From the NCBI RefSeq assembly GCF_038096165.1, contig NZ_CP151076.1:1116001-1180000 (forward strand): 64,000 nt of DNA, written 5' to 3'. The translations under genes were made by a program, and so were the position numbers. The stretch comes from Pseudomonas sp. G.S.17. GTDB lineage: Bacteria > Pseudomonadota > Gammaproteobacteria > Pseudomonadales > Pseudomonadaceae. The notes beneath the pieces are model-generated. The model did not search any database, was not told the origin of the DNA, and saw only the letters and a program-made list of their open reading frames with translations. Shown one piece after another: positions 29,415 to 39,056 of this stretch (positions are counted from its first letter, which is position 1; each line of letters opens with the position of its first letter).

Positions 29415-30692
29415 CTACGGCAATTGATCATCCAGATGCTTGTTCTTCCAGCTGTCATTCCCCGGCAGCAGCAGGTTCAGCGCTATCGCGGTCACGGCGC
29501 ACAGGGAAATCCCTTTGAGGCCGAAATCGTCCGGGCCGTTGCCGGTGCCGATCAACACGCCGCCGATACCGAACACCAGCGTCACCGAGACAATCACCAG
29601 ATTGCGCGCTTCGGCCAGATCGACCTTGTGGCGAATCAGCGTGTTCATGCCCACCGCCGCAATCGAACCGAACAACAGGCAGAGAATCCCGCCCATCACC
29701 GGCACCGGAATGCTCTGTAGCAGCGCGCCGAATTTGCCGATAAACGCCAGGCTGATAGCAAAGATCGCCGCCCAGGTCATGATCTTCGGGTTGTAGTTCT
29801 TGGTCAGCATCACCGCGCCCGTCACTTCGGCATAGGTGGTGTTGGGCGGCCCGCCGAACAGACCGGCTGCCGTGGTAGCAATCCCGTCGCCCAGCAAGGT
29901 GCGGTGCAAGCCCGGTTTCTTCAAATAGTCGCGTCCGGTCACGCTACCGACTGCGATCACCCCACCGATATGTTCGATGGCCGGAGCCAGCGCCACCGGC
30001 ACGATGAACAGAATCGCCTGCCAGTTGAATTCCGGAGCGGTGAACGCAGGCAGCGCCAGCCAGGGAGCGGCGGCGATTTTTGCGGTGTCGACCACGCCGA
30101 AATAAAACGCCAGGGCAAAACCCACCAATACCCCGGAAATGATCGGCACCAGACGGAAAATCCCTTTGCCGAACACCGCTACGATCAGCGTGGTCAGCAG
30201 CGCAGGCATGGAAATCCACATGGCGATCTTGTATGGAATCAGTTCCGCGCCGTCGCCCGCCTTGCCCATCGCCATATTCGCGGCGATTGGTGCCATGGCC
30301 AGGCCGATGGAAATGATCACCGGGCCGATCACTACCGGTGGCAGCAGGCGATCGATGAAACCGGTGCCTTTGATCTTCACCGCCAGGCCGAGGAAGGTGT
30401 AGACGAAACCTGCCGCCATGATCCCGCCCATGGTCGCGGCCAGGCCGAACTGGCCCTTGGCGAGAATGATCGGCGTGATGAAGGCAAAGCTCGACGCCAG
30501 GAAAACCGGCACTTGCCGCCCGGTCACCAGCTGGAACAGCAAGGTGCCAAGGCCTGCGGTAAACAGTGCGACGTTAGGATCCAGCCCGGTGATCAGCGGC
30601 ATCAATACCAGCGCGCCGAACGCCACGAAGAGCATCTGCGCGCCCGATAAAACCGTGCGCCAGAGTGGATCGTTGAACTCGTCCTGCTTCAT
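29415..30692 (-). CDS. uraA: Uracil/xanthine permease (NCS2, UraA type)
   Basis: A 425-residue nucleobase:cation symporter of the NCS2 family with about 14 membrane segments. The family motif region around VALAPAIEHIGGVIAVGSVTGRDY and the later VPVMGGILCLLFGSIAAVGM are clear. It starts one base into the upp stop (TAATG), so the two form a uracil salvage operon: import by UraA, then conversion to UMP by Upp. Confidence 0.95.
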   Translation of the reverse strand: MKQDEFNDPLWRTVLSGAQMLFVAFGALVLMPLITGLDPNVALFTAGLGTLLFQLVTGRQVPVFLASSFAFITPIILAKGQFGLAATMGGIMAAGFVYTFLGLAVKIKGTGFIDRLLPPVVIGPVIISIGLAMAPIAANMAMGKAGDGAELIPYKIAMWISMPALLTTLIVAVFGKGIFRLVPIISGVLVGFALAFYFGVVDTAKIAAAPWLALPAFTAPEFNWQAILFIVPVALAPAIEHIGGVIAVGSVTGRDYLKKPGLHRTLLGDGIATTAAGLFGGPPNTTYAEVTGAVMLTKNYNPKIMTWAAIFAISLAFIGKFGALLQSIPVPVMGGILCLLFGSIAAVGMNTLIRHKVDLAEARNLVIVSVTLVFGIGGVLIGTGNGPDDFGLKGISLCAVTAIALNLLLPGNDSWKNKHLDDQLP

Positions 30693-31330
30693 TACGCGTC
30701 CTTTTGCTTGGTGCCGAAAATCTTGTCACCGGCATCGCCCAGGCCCGGAATGATGTAGCCGTGCTCGTTGAGGCGCTCATCGATGGACGCGGTGTAGATC
30801 GTCACGTCAGGGTGCGCAAGCTCGACGGCGGCAATGCCTTCCGGCGCGGCAACCAGCACCATGGCGCGGATTTCCTTGCAGCCGGCTTTCTTCAGCAGGT
30901 CAATCGTCGCCACCATCGAGCCGCCGGTGGCGAGCATCGGGTCGATGATCATCGCCAGGCGCTCGTCGATTTCCGGGACCAGTTTCTCCAGATAGGTGTG
31001 TGCTTCGAGGGTTTTTTCATTGCGGGCCACGCCCACGGCGCTGACCTTGGCGCCCGGAATCAGGGTGAGTACGCCGTCGAGCATGCCGATGCCAGCGCGC
31101 AGGATCGGCACCACGGTGATCTTCTTGCCGGCGATCTTTTCGACCTGCACGGTGCCGGCCCAACCCTGGATGTCGTAGGTTTCCAGCGGCAGGTCAGCGG
31201 TGGCTTCGTAAGTGAGCAGGGCGCCGACTTCCTGGGCCAGCTCACGGAAATTTTTGGTGCTGATGTCGGCACGGCGCATCAGGCCGAGCTTGTGCTGGAT
31301 CAGCGGATGACGGATTTCACGGACAGGCAT
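30692..31330 (-). CDS. upp: Uracil phosphoribosyltransferase
   Basis: A 212-residue enzyme converting uracil and PRPP to UMP. The PRPP-binding loop [13 protein letters not shown] and the C-terminal uracil-binding region [14 protein letters not shown] are present. It overlaps uraA by one base and is divergent from hpt across a 184-bp promoter region. Confidence 0.97.
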   Translation of the reverse strand: MPVREIRHPLIQHKLGLMRRADISTKNFRELAQEVGALLTYEATADLPLETYDIQGWAGTVQVEKIAGKKITVVPILRAGIGMLDGVLTLIPGAKVSAVGVARNEKTLEAHTYLEKLVPEIDERLAMIIDPMLATGGSMVATIDLLKKAGCKEIRAMVLVAAPEGIAAVELAHPDVTIYTASIDERLNEHGYIIPGLGDAGDKIFGTKQKDA

Positions 31331-31514
31331 AAGGAAAGGCTCCGGCGGGGGGCAAAAAAACGGCCTAGGTTAATCTATTCAGCTGTTACTGTCCTACGGG
31401 TGATACGGCGTTTTCGTACGAATCCTGACACGTTAGTCCAGAATTGCTTGCCCTGACCCGAGCGGATGCGTACCTTTGCCCGCTTTTCTCACACTGCCCC
31501 CATTGGAGAGCGTC

Positions 31515-32072
31515 ATGTCTGCTGATCTCGAGCATATCCGTCAAATCATGCGCGAGGCTGACTGCCTTTACACTGAAGCCGAAGTCGAAGCCTCTATCGC
31601 CAAGGTCGGTGCGCAGATCAATGCCGAACTCGCCGACCGTAACCCGGTAGTGTTTTGCGTGATGAACGGCGGGCTAATCTTCGCTGGCAAACTGCTGACG
31701 CATCTGAATTTCCCACTGGAAGCGTCGTACCTGCACGCGACCCGTTATCGCAACGAAACCAGTGGCGGCGATCTGTTCTGGAAAGCCAAGCCGGAAGTTT
31801 CATTCATCGATCGCGACGTGCTGATCATCGACGACATTCTGGATGAAGGTCACACCTTGGGCGCGATCGTCGACTTCTGCAAACATGCCGGTGCCAGCGC
31901 CGTCCACACTGCCGTGCTGATCGACAAGGACCACGACCGCAAAGCCCGTCCGGACCTGAAAGCCGATTTCGTCGGCCTGCCGTGCATCGACCGTTACATC
32001 TTCGGGTATGGCATGGATTACAAAGGCTACTGGCGCAACGCGGCCGGCATTTATGCAGTTAAAGGGATGTAA
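31515..32072 (+). CDS. hpt: Hypoxanthine-guanine phosphoribosyltransferase
   Basis: A 185-residue type I phosphoribosyltransferase of purine salvage. The PRPP loop VLIIDDILDEGHTL is clear. The ATG at 31515 follows a GGAGAG ribosome site, so I prefer it over the open frame from 31476. It is divergent from upp, placing purine and pyrimidine salvage side by side. Confidence 0.95.
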   Translation: MSADLEHIRQIMREADCLYTEAEVEASIAKVGAQINAELADRNPVVFCVMNGGLIFAGKLLTHLNFPLEASYLHATRYRNETSGGDLFWKAKPEVSFIDRDVLIIDDILDEGHTLGAIVDFCKHAGASAVHTAVLIDKDHDRKARPDLKADFVGLPCIDRYIFGYGMDYKGYWRNAAGIYAVKGM

Positions 32073-32125
32073 TTGGTTGGATTGAACCCAATCCTGTAGA
32101 TACCGTCTTGATTCTCATAACAACC

Positions 32126-32217
32126 CGTAGGACCGGCTTTAGCCGGGAGGAGGTCGATACATTCGCAGCAGTTGCGTCGTCAGACTTTCCGCCCTCCCGG
32201 CTAAAGCCGGTCCTACG
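32126..32217. repeat. REPIN (family B), 92 bp
   Basis: Two inverted family B REP units enclose a conserved centre (around CGCAGCAGTTGCGTCGTCA). The element at 59726-59817 is the same length, has nearly the same centre, and even shares the right flank ACGAATCCT-TGTGC. Confidence 0.88.
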
Positions 32218-32285
32218 AATCCTGTGTGCCGAAGGTAGTTGATCGCCATGCTAAAGTGCCAGCCCAGTCCTTGCGGGAAGTCGAA

Positions 32286-32774
32286 ATGAAGTTTTTGATC
32301 CGTAGCGCGACGTTGGCGCTGTTGTGCAGTTTGCCCTTCGTGGCAAGCGTTTCAGCCGAGCCGATGCATGCCCAGTACCTGCCGCCCGACGATCTGAACG
32401 TCCGGGAAGGCGAGCCCGAACAGCAGCAGTTGTTGCAGATCACTGAATATTCCGTGGTGATCGGCAGCCAGCGGCAGTCCAATCAGCAACCGATTCCGGT
32501 TACGTCGCCGATCCTGCTGCGCCTCAAGGGCAAGCCGCTGAACAAGGGCGCGAGCATTTCCGAGGTGTTGATCCATTTCGATGGCGAAAGCAAAAGCCTG
32601 AAGAAGCCGACTTACGACGAGAAAAGCCGCGTGCTGACCCTGTATTACCCGGTTAACCAATACCGGATGATGGTCGATCTGCTGCGCAGCGAGAAGGTTT
32701 ACTGTCAGTTCCTGACCTATGCCAACGGCCACGTCTGGGCCGATTTGCACACCACACCTGCGCGTATGCGTTGA
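32286..32774 (+). CDS. Conserved periplasmic protein of unknown function
   Basis: A 162-residue protein with a signal peptide (MKFLIRSATLALLCSLPFVASVSA, cut at about residue 24). I do not recognise a domain. The mature part is mostly beta-like, with an SEVLIHFDGESKSL and YYPVNQYRMMVDLL stretch. The ATG at 32286 gives the signal peptide; the open frame back to 32226 would bury it. It stands alone after the REPIN, upstream of the PA4642-like gene (67-bp gap). Confidence 0.75.
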   Translation: MKFLIRSATLALLCSLPFVASVSAEPMHAQYLPPDDLNVREGEPEQQQLLQITEYSVVIGSQRQSNQQPIPVTSPILLRLKGKPLNKGASISEVLIHFDGESKSLKKPTYDEKSRVLTLYYPVNQYRMMVDLLRSEKVYCQFLTYANGHVWADLHTTPARMR

Positions 32775-32841
32775 GCCTTGAGCCGGGCGGGGGGTAAACT
32801 GCCCGCCGGTTAACATGTCCGCGATTCAGTTGGAGTCAGCA

Positions 32842-33129
32842 ATGCGTAAAGATAAGAAACAGTTGATCGGAGACGAGATCGGCGATGCGCAGATCAAGTT
32901 GTTTCTCGATTTCGAGCCGGTCGACGCCATAGCGCCGTCGCTGCACAAGCTGATCAAGGCCTACCGTGGCCTGCGGGTCAATGATTTCGAGCGATTCCTG
33001 GTGTTCTTCCGCGAAGCCGGTTACGACTTTGATGGCAAGGACGAGCATGGCAACGACTTCATCGCCCTGATCAAGGACCAGCGCAATGCCGAGGAATACA
33101 TCGAGCTGATCGAAAAAGCTCGCGGCTGA
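32842..33129 (+). CDS. PA4642-family protein of unknown function
   Basis: A 95-residue cytosolic, charged protein (MRKDKKQLIGDEIGDAQIKL at the start) like the small conserved protein next to mqo in P. aeruginosa. It is helix-rich with a repeated acidic/aromatic pattern, and no catalytic motif is seen. The start is chosen from a TTGGAG ribosome site 9-14 bp upstream. A strong terminator follows. Confidence 0.82.
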   Translation: MRKDKKQLIGDEIGDAQIKLFLDFEPVDAIAPSLHKLIKAYRGLRVNDFERFLVFFREAGYDFDGKDEHGNDFIALIKDQRNAEEYIELIEKARG

Positions 33130-33144
33130 TCGCAACCTCAGAGC

Positions 33145-33174
33145 AAAAAAAAACGCCCCGAAGGGCGTTTTTTT
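33145..33174. terminator. Bidirectional rho-independent terminator
   Basis: AAACGCCC-CGAA-GGGCGTTT stem flanked by an A tract on one side and a T tract on the other. It sits between the convergent PA4642-like gene and mqo and can stop transcription from both. Confidence 0.9.
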
Positions 33175-33186
33175 ACGGCTGAGCGA

Positions 33187-34695
33187 TCACGCGATGCTCT
33201 GTACCGGGCTGCGTTTTTCGATCAGCTCCAGGCGCTCGTTGTTCTCGGTACTGATGCGCTCATAGAGTTGCGCATCGGTTTCGAGAATCTTTTCCCGCGC
33301 CGGGAAGATCTCATTGAGCTTGGCAGCCCACTCGCCACGGGCTTTTTCCGGGAAGCAACGGTCGATCAGGTCCAGCATGATCGACACTGTTACCGAAGCG
33401 CCAGGTGAAGCGCCCAGCAGGGCCGCGAGAGAACCGTCCTTCGCAGACACCAGTTCGGTACCAAATTGCAGTACGCCGCCTTTCTTGGGATCTTTCTTGA
33501 TGATCTGTACCCGTTGCCCGGCCACTTCCAGGCGCCAGTCTTCGGCCTTGGCTTCCGGGTAGAAGCGGCGCAGAGACTCAAGACGCTGCTCCATGGACTG
33601 CATGACTTCACTGACCAGATACTTGGTCAGATCCATGTTGTCCCGGGCCACGGCCAGCATCGGTCCGATATTGGCGGCACGAACCGACAATGGCAGATCC
33701 AGGAACGAGCCGTGCTTGAGGAACTTGGTGGTGAAACCGGCGTAAGGCCCGAACAGCAGGGATTTCTTGCCATCCACCACGCGCGTATCCAGGTGCGGTA
33801 CGGACATCGGCGGCGAACCGACGGCTGCCTGGCTGTAGACCTTGGCCTGGTGACGCTTGACCACTTCCGGGTTGTCGCAACGCAGCCACTGGCCGCTGAC
33901 CGGGAAGCCGCCAAAACCTTTGCTTTCTTCGATGCCCGACATTTGCAACAACGGCAAGGCCGCGCCACCTGCGCCAAGGAAGACGAATTTGGCGTCGATT
34001 TCGCGAGTACTGCCGCTGTTCACGTCCTTGATGCTGACGCTCCAGCCCGCGCCTTTACGGCTCAGGCCGGTTACGCGCTTGCAGTACTTGACCTGTGAAT
34101 CCGGAGTGCTGGTCAGGTGCTTGAGCAACTGGTTGGTCAGGTTGCCGAAGTTGACGTCGGTGCCGTGCATCACACGGGTCGCGGCGATCTGCTCATCGGC
34201 CGGGCGGCCGGGCATCATCAGCGGCATCCACTCAGCGAGAGTGGCCTTGTCTTCGGTGTATTCCATGGACGCAAACGCGTGATGCTTGCGCATGGCTTCA
34301 TAGCGAGTCTTGAGGAACGAAACGCCTTCCGCGCCCTGGACAAAACTCAGGTGCGGCACCGCGGCGATAAACGACTTCGAAGAGCCGAAAGTGCCCTTTT
34401 GCGTGAGATACGCCCAGAACTGCTTCGAAACTTCGAACTGGGTGTTGATGTGTACGGCTTTTTTGATGTCGATGGAACCGTCGGCCGCAGGCGGCGTGTA
34501 GTTCAGTTCGCAAAGCCCGGCGTGGCCGGTACCGGCGTTGTTCCACGGGTTGGAACTCTCCGCAGCGCCAGAATCCATCAGCTCAACGACTTCCAGCTTC
34601 AGGCTGGGGTCGAGCTCTTTGAGCAGTACGGCGAGGGTGGCACTCATGATGCCTGCCCCGACCAATACCACATCAACTGCTTCGTTATGCGCCAT
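33187..34695 (-). CDS. mqo: Malate:quinone oxidoreductase
   Basis: A 502-residue membrane-associated FAD enzyme that oxidises malate to oxaloacetate and passes electrons to quinone in the TCA cycle. The FAD motif [19 protein letters not shown] is at the N-terminus, and the family segment [17 protein letters not shown] is clear. The frame is open to 34770, but the ATG at 34695 gives the family N-terminus [13 protein letters not shown]. It is transcribed alone, ending at the bidirectional terminator. Confidence 0.96.
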   Translation of the reverse strand: MAHNEAVDVVLVGAGIMSATLAVLLKELDPSLKLEVVELMDSGAAESSNPWNNAGTGHAGLCELNYTPPAADGSIDIKKAVHINTQFEVSKQFWAYLTQKGTFGSSKSFIAAVPHLSFVQGAEGVSFLKTRYEAMRKHHAFASMEYTEDKATLAEWMPLMMPGRPADEQIAATRVMHGTDVNFGNLTNQLLKHLTSTPDSQVKYCKRVTGLSRKGAGWSVSIKDVNSGSTREIDAKFVFLGAGGAALPLLQMSGIEESKGFGGFPVSGQWLRCDNPEVVKRHQAKVYSQAAVGSPPMSVPHLDTRVVDGKKSLLFGPYAGFTTKFLKHGSFLDLPLSVRAANIGPMLAVARDNMDLTKYLVSEVMQSMEQRLESLRRFYPEAKAEDWRLEVAGQRVQIIKKDPKKGGVLQFGTELVSAKDGSLAALLGASPGASVTVSIMLDLIDRCFPEKARGEWAAKLNEIFPAREKILETDAQLYERISTENNERLELIEKRSPVQSIA

Positions 34696-35424
34696 TAACG
34701 CGTCTCCAAAATCTGCAGCACCAAATTGACGGCATACGATCCCGAGGTCGGTCGCCAGGTCGCGGGGCATGGATCAAAGTAGTCCCCAGGTAACGCTGGC
34801 CAGGATCGGCATGTCCGGTTCTTCGCAATTTTTCGCATCGTCAACGGAGGTCACCAAGCGGACCTGAAAGCGGTTCATAAAGCTTGCATGAACGCATTTT
34901 TCAGGCCGAGCGGCCATTCGACTATCGTCAAGGCCTCCGGTAATGCAACCAAATCCGTAGGGGACAGGCTTCAGACTCCGGTCATGGAGACTGCGCAGCA
35001 GCGATCAATCCTGTTCAAAGGGGCTGGGTCAGACGCTGATAATGGTGCATTTACAAACGCGTACCTATTCATTTGCTTGCCACACTCTTGTGAAGTTGTG
35101 AAACCCGTTTTTTTCACGCTCTTTTGGAAACGTGAACCTCAAACCTCAAAAAGGGCTGCGCGATGGCAACTCTGGCAGATCGAAGGCAGGCAAGAGTAAG
35201 GCGCTTTATGGCAGGAAAGGTTCGAAACGATTCGCCAGCCAGCGAGTACAGATGCCTGCACATGATCTGTGTGGGCGGCTCTCTGTGGGCAATACGAAGG
35301 CGCTAATCCAGTGATTAGCAGTGCTGCGAGGCCCGATCAGGAGACGTCCTTATAATCGGGGGGAGATTATAGCGATGAAACGACGGGAATTGATCTGATT
35401 AAGTGACTTTTATTCGTCGTCCGG
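34696..35424. other. Long intergenic region with inverted repeats, no confident gene
   Basis: I find no convincing protein gene here. It presumably holds the mqo promoter near 34700-34900. At the right end are two short perfect inverted repeats: CTAATC/GATTAG (35303-35318) and TATAATC/GATTATA (35351-35371, with a G-rich loop). A small basic reading frame at 35163-35306 is listed separately. A small RNA would also fit. Confidence 0.5.
35163..35306 (+). CDS. Possible 47-residue basic small protein
   Basis: An ATG-started frame with an AAAAAGGG ribosome-like site 8 bp upstream encodes a very basic 47-residue peptide (MATLADRRQARVRRF...; ends WAIRRR). I know no family for it. The evidence is only the start signal and the otherwise empty 730-bp gap, so a chance frame or part of a small RNA is equally possible. 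Confidence 0.25.
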   Translation: MATLADRRQARVRRFMAGKVRNDSPASEYRCLHMICVGGSLWAIRRR

Positions 35425-35658
35425 TCAGACGGTGAGCATGTGATGCGCAGCGGACCGGCTTGAAGCTCTCTGCCTGCGGGCGTTGGCGGGCAGTGGAGCG
35501 CCGAGCCAGGAGAGATTTTCTTCGACGATTTCGACCCATTCGCTGCCTGCCGGAGCCTGACGGCAGCGTTTGAATGCCTGGCAAATGCCGGATTGGTCGA
35601 CGCGGGCGTAGTGGCGGTATTGACGACGCAGGCTGAACAGTGACCAGAGAAAGTCCAT
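35425..35658 (-). CDS. Small conserved-looking protein of unknown function
   Basis: A 77-residue basic protein starting MDFLWSLFSLRRQYRHYARV. The ATG at 35658 has a good AGGAG ribosome site 8 bp upstream, which is the main support. An upstream extension to 35802 would cross that ribosome site. An aromatic/basic N-terminus is followed by a SEWVEIVEENLSWLGAPLP segment. I do not recognise a family. It is divergent from the yajG-like gene. Confidence 0.6.
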   Translation of the reverse strand: MDFLWSLFSLRRQYRHYARVDQSGICQAFKRCRQAPAGSEWVEIVEENLSWLGAPLPANARRQRASSRSAAHHMLTV

Positions 35659-35830
35659 GACGATGCTCCTGTTGGGTTGAGCATAGGTTGCACGCTGGAC
35701 GTGACATGACGGTGACACCTGTGTTGCTGAACCATTGCGGTCTGTTTGCAGTCCGATTTTAACTGGTTGGCGTGCCGTGAGCGCCGCTATACTGCGGCAC
35801 ATTTAGTGCCCTGCCCATGGAGAGATGAGC

Positions 35831-36412
35831 ATGCTGCGTCGCATTTTGTTTGGTTTGCTTGCTGTTAGCAGTCTTACGCTGGTCGGCTGTGCCCACAGCC
35901 CGCAACAACTCAGTCCGCAGCCCAAGCTGAACGCCCAGCTTGCGCCGGTCGGCCGTGGCCAGCCGGTGGTCGTGCGTGTGGTTGATGGTCGTCCTGGCCC
36001 GACACTGGGTACCCGTGGCGGCATGTACCCGGAAACCAGCGCGATCAGCGTATCCAGTGCCGATCTGTTGCCCAAGCTGCAAGCCCAGGCCGAAGCGGCT
36101 GTACGTTTGCTGGGCTTCACGCCGAGTTCCAGTGGCAGCGGTCCGCAATTGACCGTGACCCTCGCCGACCTGAAATATCAGTCCCCGAAAGAAGGCCTGT
36201 ACGTAACCGAGGCGACCATCAGCTCGACGTTCCGCGCTGACGTGCAGAACAACGGTAAAAGCTACAGCGGTCGTTATGCCGCATCCCTGGACCAGCGCTT
36301 CGGCATGGCGCCGAACCAGGAAACCAACACCAAGCTGGTCAGCGACGTGTTGAGTGATGCGCTGACGCGTCTGTTCCAGGATCAGACGATCGGCCGCACG
36401 CTGGCGCAGTAA
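35831..36412 (+). CDS. YajG-family lipoprotein
   Basis: A 193-residue lipoprotein; the lipobox LTLVGC puts the lipid cysteine at residue 20. The mature part matches YajG-like proteins (VVRVVDGRP near the N-terminus, LGFTPSSSGSGPQLTVTLADLKY, then a C-terminal DALTRLFQD helix). Of two close ATGs (35825 and 35831) the second is 8 bp after GGAG and is the better start. The function of the family is unknown. It ends at a strong terminator. Confidence 0.88.
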   Translation: MLRRILFGLLAVSSLTLVGCAHSPQQLSPQPKLNAQLAPVGRGQPVVVRVVDGRPGPTLGTRGGMYPETSAISVSSADLLPKLQAQAEAAVRLLGFTPSSSGSGPQLTVTLADLKYQSPKEGLYVTEATISSTFRADVQNNGKSYSGRYAASLDQRFGMAPNQETNTKLVSDVLSDALTRLFQDQTIGRTLAQ

Positions 36413-36430
36413 TAGCGTTAGCGCTGGATC

Positions 36431-36468
36431 AAAAAAACCCGGACCTCTGTGAAGAGGCCGGGTTTTTT
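36431..36468 (+). terminator. Rho-independent terminator after the YajG-like gene
   Basis: AACCCGG-A-CCTCT pairs with AGAGG-CCGGGTT around a GTGA loop, followed by a run of six T residues. The stretch of A residues before it means it can also work on the minus strand. Confidence 0.9.
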
Positions 36469-36491
36469 GTTGTGTGACGAAAGCAGGCTTG

Positions 36492-36573
36492 GTGGGAGTG
36501 AGCTTGCTCGCGAAGAGGCCAGTGCGTTTAACCGTTTTTCTGGGTATGAAAAAAGGCTTCGCGGGCAAGCCTC
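36492..36573. repeat. REP pair (family A), diverged
   Basis: GTGGGAGTGAGCTTGCTCGC on the left and a diverged complementary unit (GCTTCGCGGGCAAGCCTCC) on the right. The right unit has lost the usual GCTCCCAC end, so this copy looks decayed. Confidence 0.7.
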
Positions 36574-36589
36574 CAGCAGGCTCTTTATC

Positions 36590-36796
36590 TCATGCCGCCT
36601 GCTGATAAAAATCCAGAAAACTGAAACCGGTCTGCTGGTCCATGTCCGGCAGATCATGGTGCTGATGGCCGCCGAGGGCGCAGTACACCAGCCAGTGGCG
36701 GTCCTGGACGTTGAAGGACAAAGCGTCGATCAATGCTTCCTGTTCGTCGCTCGGGGCGATCAAATACAGGCGGTCCTGATTCTTGGCGTGCAGCAT
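36590..36796 (-). CDS. Small conserved protein of unknown function
   Basis: A 68-residue acidic protein (MLHAKNQDRLYLIAPSDEQE at the N-terminus) containing a histidine-rich ALGGHQHHDLPDMD segment that could bind metal. I recognise it only as a typical Pseudomonas hypothetical. Codon pattern and isolation between a REP and a divergent membrane protein support a real gene. No function is suggested. Confidence 0.65.
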   Translation of the reverse strand: MLHAKNQDRLYLIAPSDEQEALIDALSFNVQDRHWLVYCALGGHQHHDLPDMDQQTGFSFLDFYQQAA

Positions 36797-36939
36797 GGAT
36801 GGCTCCAGAAGGGATCGAGGTTATCCCTCGAGGTGCCATACAGTGCCCGGTTCAGGTTACGTTAAGGTGACGGTGGCTAAATTAGAGTTCTGTCCACTCT
36901 GAATCCCACGGCGCGCTTTGAAACGCCATCGAGGCTGCA

Positions 36940-37209
36940 ATGTCGCTGTTACCTCTCACGCCTGCCTTTACCCTGAACCTGCTTGCATTGCTGGCCGCTT
37001 GCCCCGGAATCGGCCTGCTGTCCGTGACGCGAAACCGGGAACAACGCGAACTCAAGCAGCTCGCAGTGCTCAGCGCGTTGTCGCAGATCGACGAGCCCAT
37101 GCATCTGATGGACGTCTCGTTATTGCGCATGAACCGCCTGTGTTATCGCGTGGGTGGGGCTTGTCTGGGGTTTGCGTTGCTGCTGTCGTGGGTCAGCACC
37201 GGTCTGTAG
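36940..37209 (+). CDS. Small membrane protein of unknown function
   Basis: An 89-residue protein with two probable membrane segments, one near residues 6-28 (FTLNLLALLAACPGIGLLSV) and one near 70-87 (GGACLGFALLLSWV), joined by a charged helix rich in Glu, Lys and Leu. No family is recognised. A bidirectional hairpin terminator lies just after it. Confidence 0.65.
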   Translation: MSLLPLTPAFTLNLLALLAACPGIGLLSVTRNREQRELKQLAVLSALSQIDEPMHLMDVSLLRMNRLCYRVGGACLGFALLLSWVSTGL

Positions 37210-37226
37210 CCCTTGCTGTGACCCAT

Positions 37227-37261
37227 AAAAAAGGCGCTCTTGAAGAGCGCCTTGTTTTTTT
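37227..37261. terminator. Bidirectional rho-independent terminator
   Basis: AAGGCGCTCT-TGA-AGAGCGCCTT with A residues before and a G plus T7 after. It serves the small membrane protein gene (plus) and the acyltransferase gene (minus). Confidence 0.88.
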
Positions 37262-37276
37262 GCCGCCGTTCGCGAG

Positions 37277-38443
37277 TTACAGCGCAATCCCGGCTTTGAC
37301 CCGATACTGATTGCGTACCGGCATCGCGTATTGCTGGACCAGAAACGGCTGATGTTCTTCCGGGCATCCTTCGAGGCGGCGCTGCCATTCTTCCTGGGCT
37401 TTGGCCAGTTCCTCGGGCGCAAACACATCCGCCGCCAGTGGCACGCCGAGTGCCGGCTCGGCATCAGCCCATTGCGCATAAGCCAGGTAATGCACCGGGA
37501 ACAGGCGATAGCCGCCGAGAATCTGCCGATCCATTTCGATGGCCAGCGCTTTGGTGTCTTCGAACAACTCGGTGATCGGCGGCGCGAAGTTCACATGCAC
37601 CCGGCCTTTGTAGCCGGTAATCCCCAACGCGATGCTGACGTCATCCTCGCCCGGCACCTTGGTGTAACTCCCGGTAGTGGCGCGGATGTACAGTTCGCGT
37701 GCCTTGGCATGATCGCACGGGTCGTATTCGTAGCTGATCGACACGGGCGTCAGGTTCAGCGAACGGATCACTTCGCCAAACGGCTCGTCCTTGCGGCTCA
37801 TGTGGAACATTTTCAGGATCGCCGATTCAGTACGGTCGTCGCCGTCCTTGGCCCTGCCTTCGGCCTGGGCGATCCAGATCGACTGGCAATCGTTGCGAAT
37901 CGAGTGATTGATGTAGGCCGACAACAGCTGGTACGCCGCCATCTTTTCCCGGCGTCCGATGATCGAACGGTGCACGATGAAGCTCTTGTTCAGGCGCATC
38001 AGGTCGCTGACGAAGGGCTTCTGCAGCAGATTGTCGCCGATGGCAATGCGCGGAGTCGGCAAGCCTGCGTGATAAATCGCGTAGTTGACGAAGGCCGGGT
38101 CCATCACTATGTCGCGATGGTTGGCCAGAAACAGATAGGCACTGCCGGACTTGAACTGCTCGACGCCGGTGTAGGTCACACCGTCAGTGGCGCGCTCGAT
38201 GGTGTGGTCGACGTAATACTCGACCTTGTCCTGAAGCGTGGCCACCGAATCGATACCGGCAAACTCGCGACGCAGCTTGCGCGCCAGCACCGGTTGCAGC
38301 ACCCAGCCAAACGCGCCGGCCAGGCGCGGGAAGCGGAAATGAGTCAGGATCGCCAGGAATGCTTTGTCACTGAGCAGGCGCGCGAGTACAGCTGGGACTT
38401 CGGCGTCGTCGTAAGGTCGGATGGCATCGAATTCGCCCATCAT
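37277..38443 (-). CDS. 1-acyl-sn-glycerol-3-phosphate acyltransferase-like protein
   Basis: A 388-residue PlsC-superfamily acyltransferase, probably acting in phospholipid or related lipid synthesis at the inner membrane. The core block is [13 protein letters not shown], in which the histidine and aspartate are separated by five residues instead of the usual four. Other blocks follow ([30 protein letters not shown]). The frame is open to 38542, but the ATG at 38443 with an AAGAGAG site is the likely start. It is divergent from the CPXCG gene. Confidence 0.82.
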   Translation of the reverse strand: MMGEFDAIRPYDDAEVPAVLARLLSDKAFLAILTHFRFPRLAGAFGWVLQPVLARKLRREFAGIDSVATLQDKVEYYVDHTIERATDGVTYTGVEQFKSGSAYLFLANHRDIVMDPAFVNYAIYHAGLPTPRIAIGDNLLQKPFVSDLMRLNKSFIVHRSIIGRREKMAAYQLLSAYINHSIRNDCQSIWIAQAEGRAKDGDDRTESAILKMFHMSRKDEPFGEVIRSLNLTPVSISYEYDPCDHAKARELYIRATTGSYTKVPGEDDVSIALGITGYKGRVHVNFAPPITELFEDTKALAIEMDRQILGGYRLFPVHYLAYAQWADAEPALGVPLAADVFAPEELAKAQEEWQRRLEGCPEEHQPFLVQQYAMPVRNQYRVKAGIAL

Positions 38444-38562
38444 GCTCTCTTGTAGGGAATGGCAGGAAAAGGAAGGCTGGGTCTGAAAATAACGTCCAGA
38501 CTCTAGTACATCAGCCTTCAAATAGAGCGCGATTATACGCACAACTAGTCTTGGAGACCTTG

Positions 38563-38745
38563 ATGCAGGAATTACAGAGTTACGACTGCCCTTACTGTGG
38601 CGAACCGGTCGAAGCGGTGCTGGACCTTTCCGGCGGCGATCAGCAGTACATCGAGGATTGCCCGGTGTGCTGTCGACCGATCGTTTTCGATCTGCAGACC
38701 GACGGCGAAGACTGGAACCTGGACGTGCGCAGCGAGAATGAGTGA
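38563..38745 (+). CDS. CPXCG-motif cysteine-rich small protein
   Basis: A 60-residue zinc-ribbon-like protein with two CPxC knuckles (CPYCGEPV and CPVCCRPI) and an acidic C-terminus, matching the CPXCG small-protein family of unknown function. The ATG at 38563 lies 6 bp after a GGAG site. A TTG at 38551 is in frame but has no ribosome site. The next gene starts in its stop codon (TGATG). Confidence 0.88.
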   Translation: MQELQSYDCPYCGEPVEAVLDLSGGDQQYIEDCPVCCRPIVFDLQTDGEDWNLDVRSENE

Positions 38746-39005
38746 TGCAGAAAATCTACGAGCCGGAAAACCTGCTGGAGGGCGAGTTGCTGCAAGGCAT
38801 GCTGGCCAGTGAAGGCGTGCAGGCGCACCTGACCGGCCGGGATTTGCTCGGTGGGGTCGGTGAACTGCCGATTTTTGGTGTGCTGGGTCTGTCGGTGGAT
38901 AACGATCAGGCCGAACACGCACGGGAGTTGATCACTGCGTACAATGCAGCGCTGCCCGTGTCCGGAGACGAGCCGGACAATTTTCCCGACGTGCTGGTGT
39001 GCTGA
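38745..39005 (+). CDS. DUF2007 (PII-like) domain protein
   Basis: An 86-residue protein with the DUF2007 pattern: YEPENLLEGELLQGMLASEG, then a HLTGRDLLGGVGELP loop and an ending GLSVDNDQAEHARELI. The family is a small signal-transduction-like fold of unknown ligand. The ATG overlaps the preceding stop by one base, so it is coupled to the CPXCG protein. Confidence 0.85.
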   Translation: MQKIYEPENLLEGELLQGMLASEGVQAHLTGRDLLGGVGELPIFGVLGLSVDNDQAEHARELITAYNAALPVSGDEPDNFPDVLVC

Positions 39006-39056
39006 CGCGCTGCCCGATTCCGTTTTTTTAGCTGCCAGAAGAGTTTTGTTGCCCTC

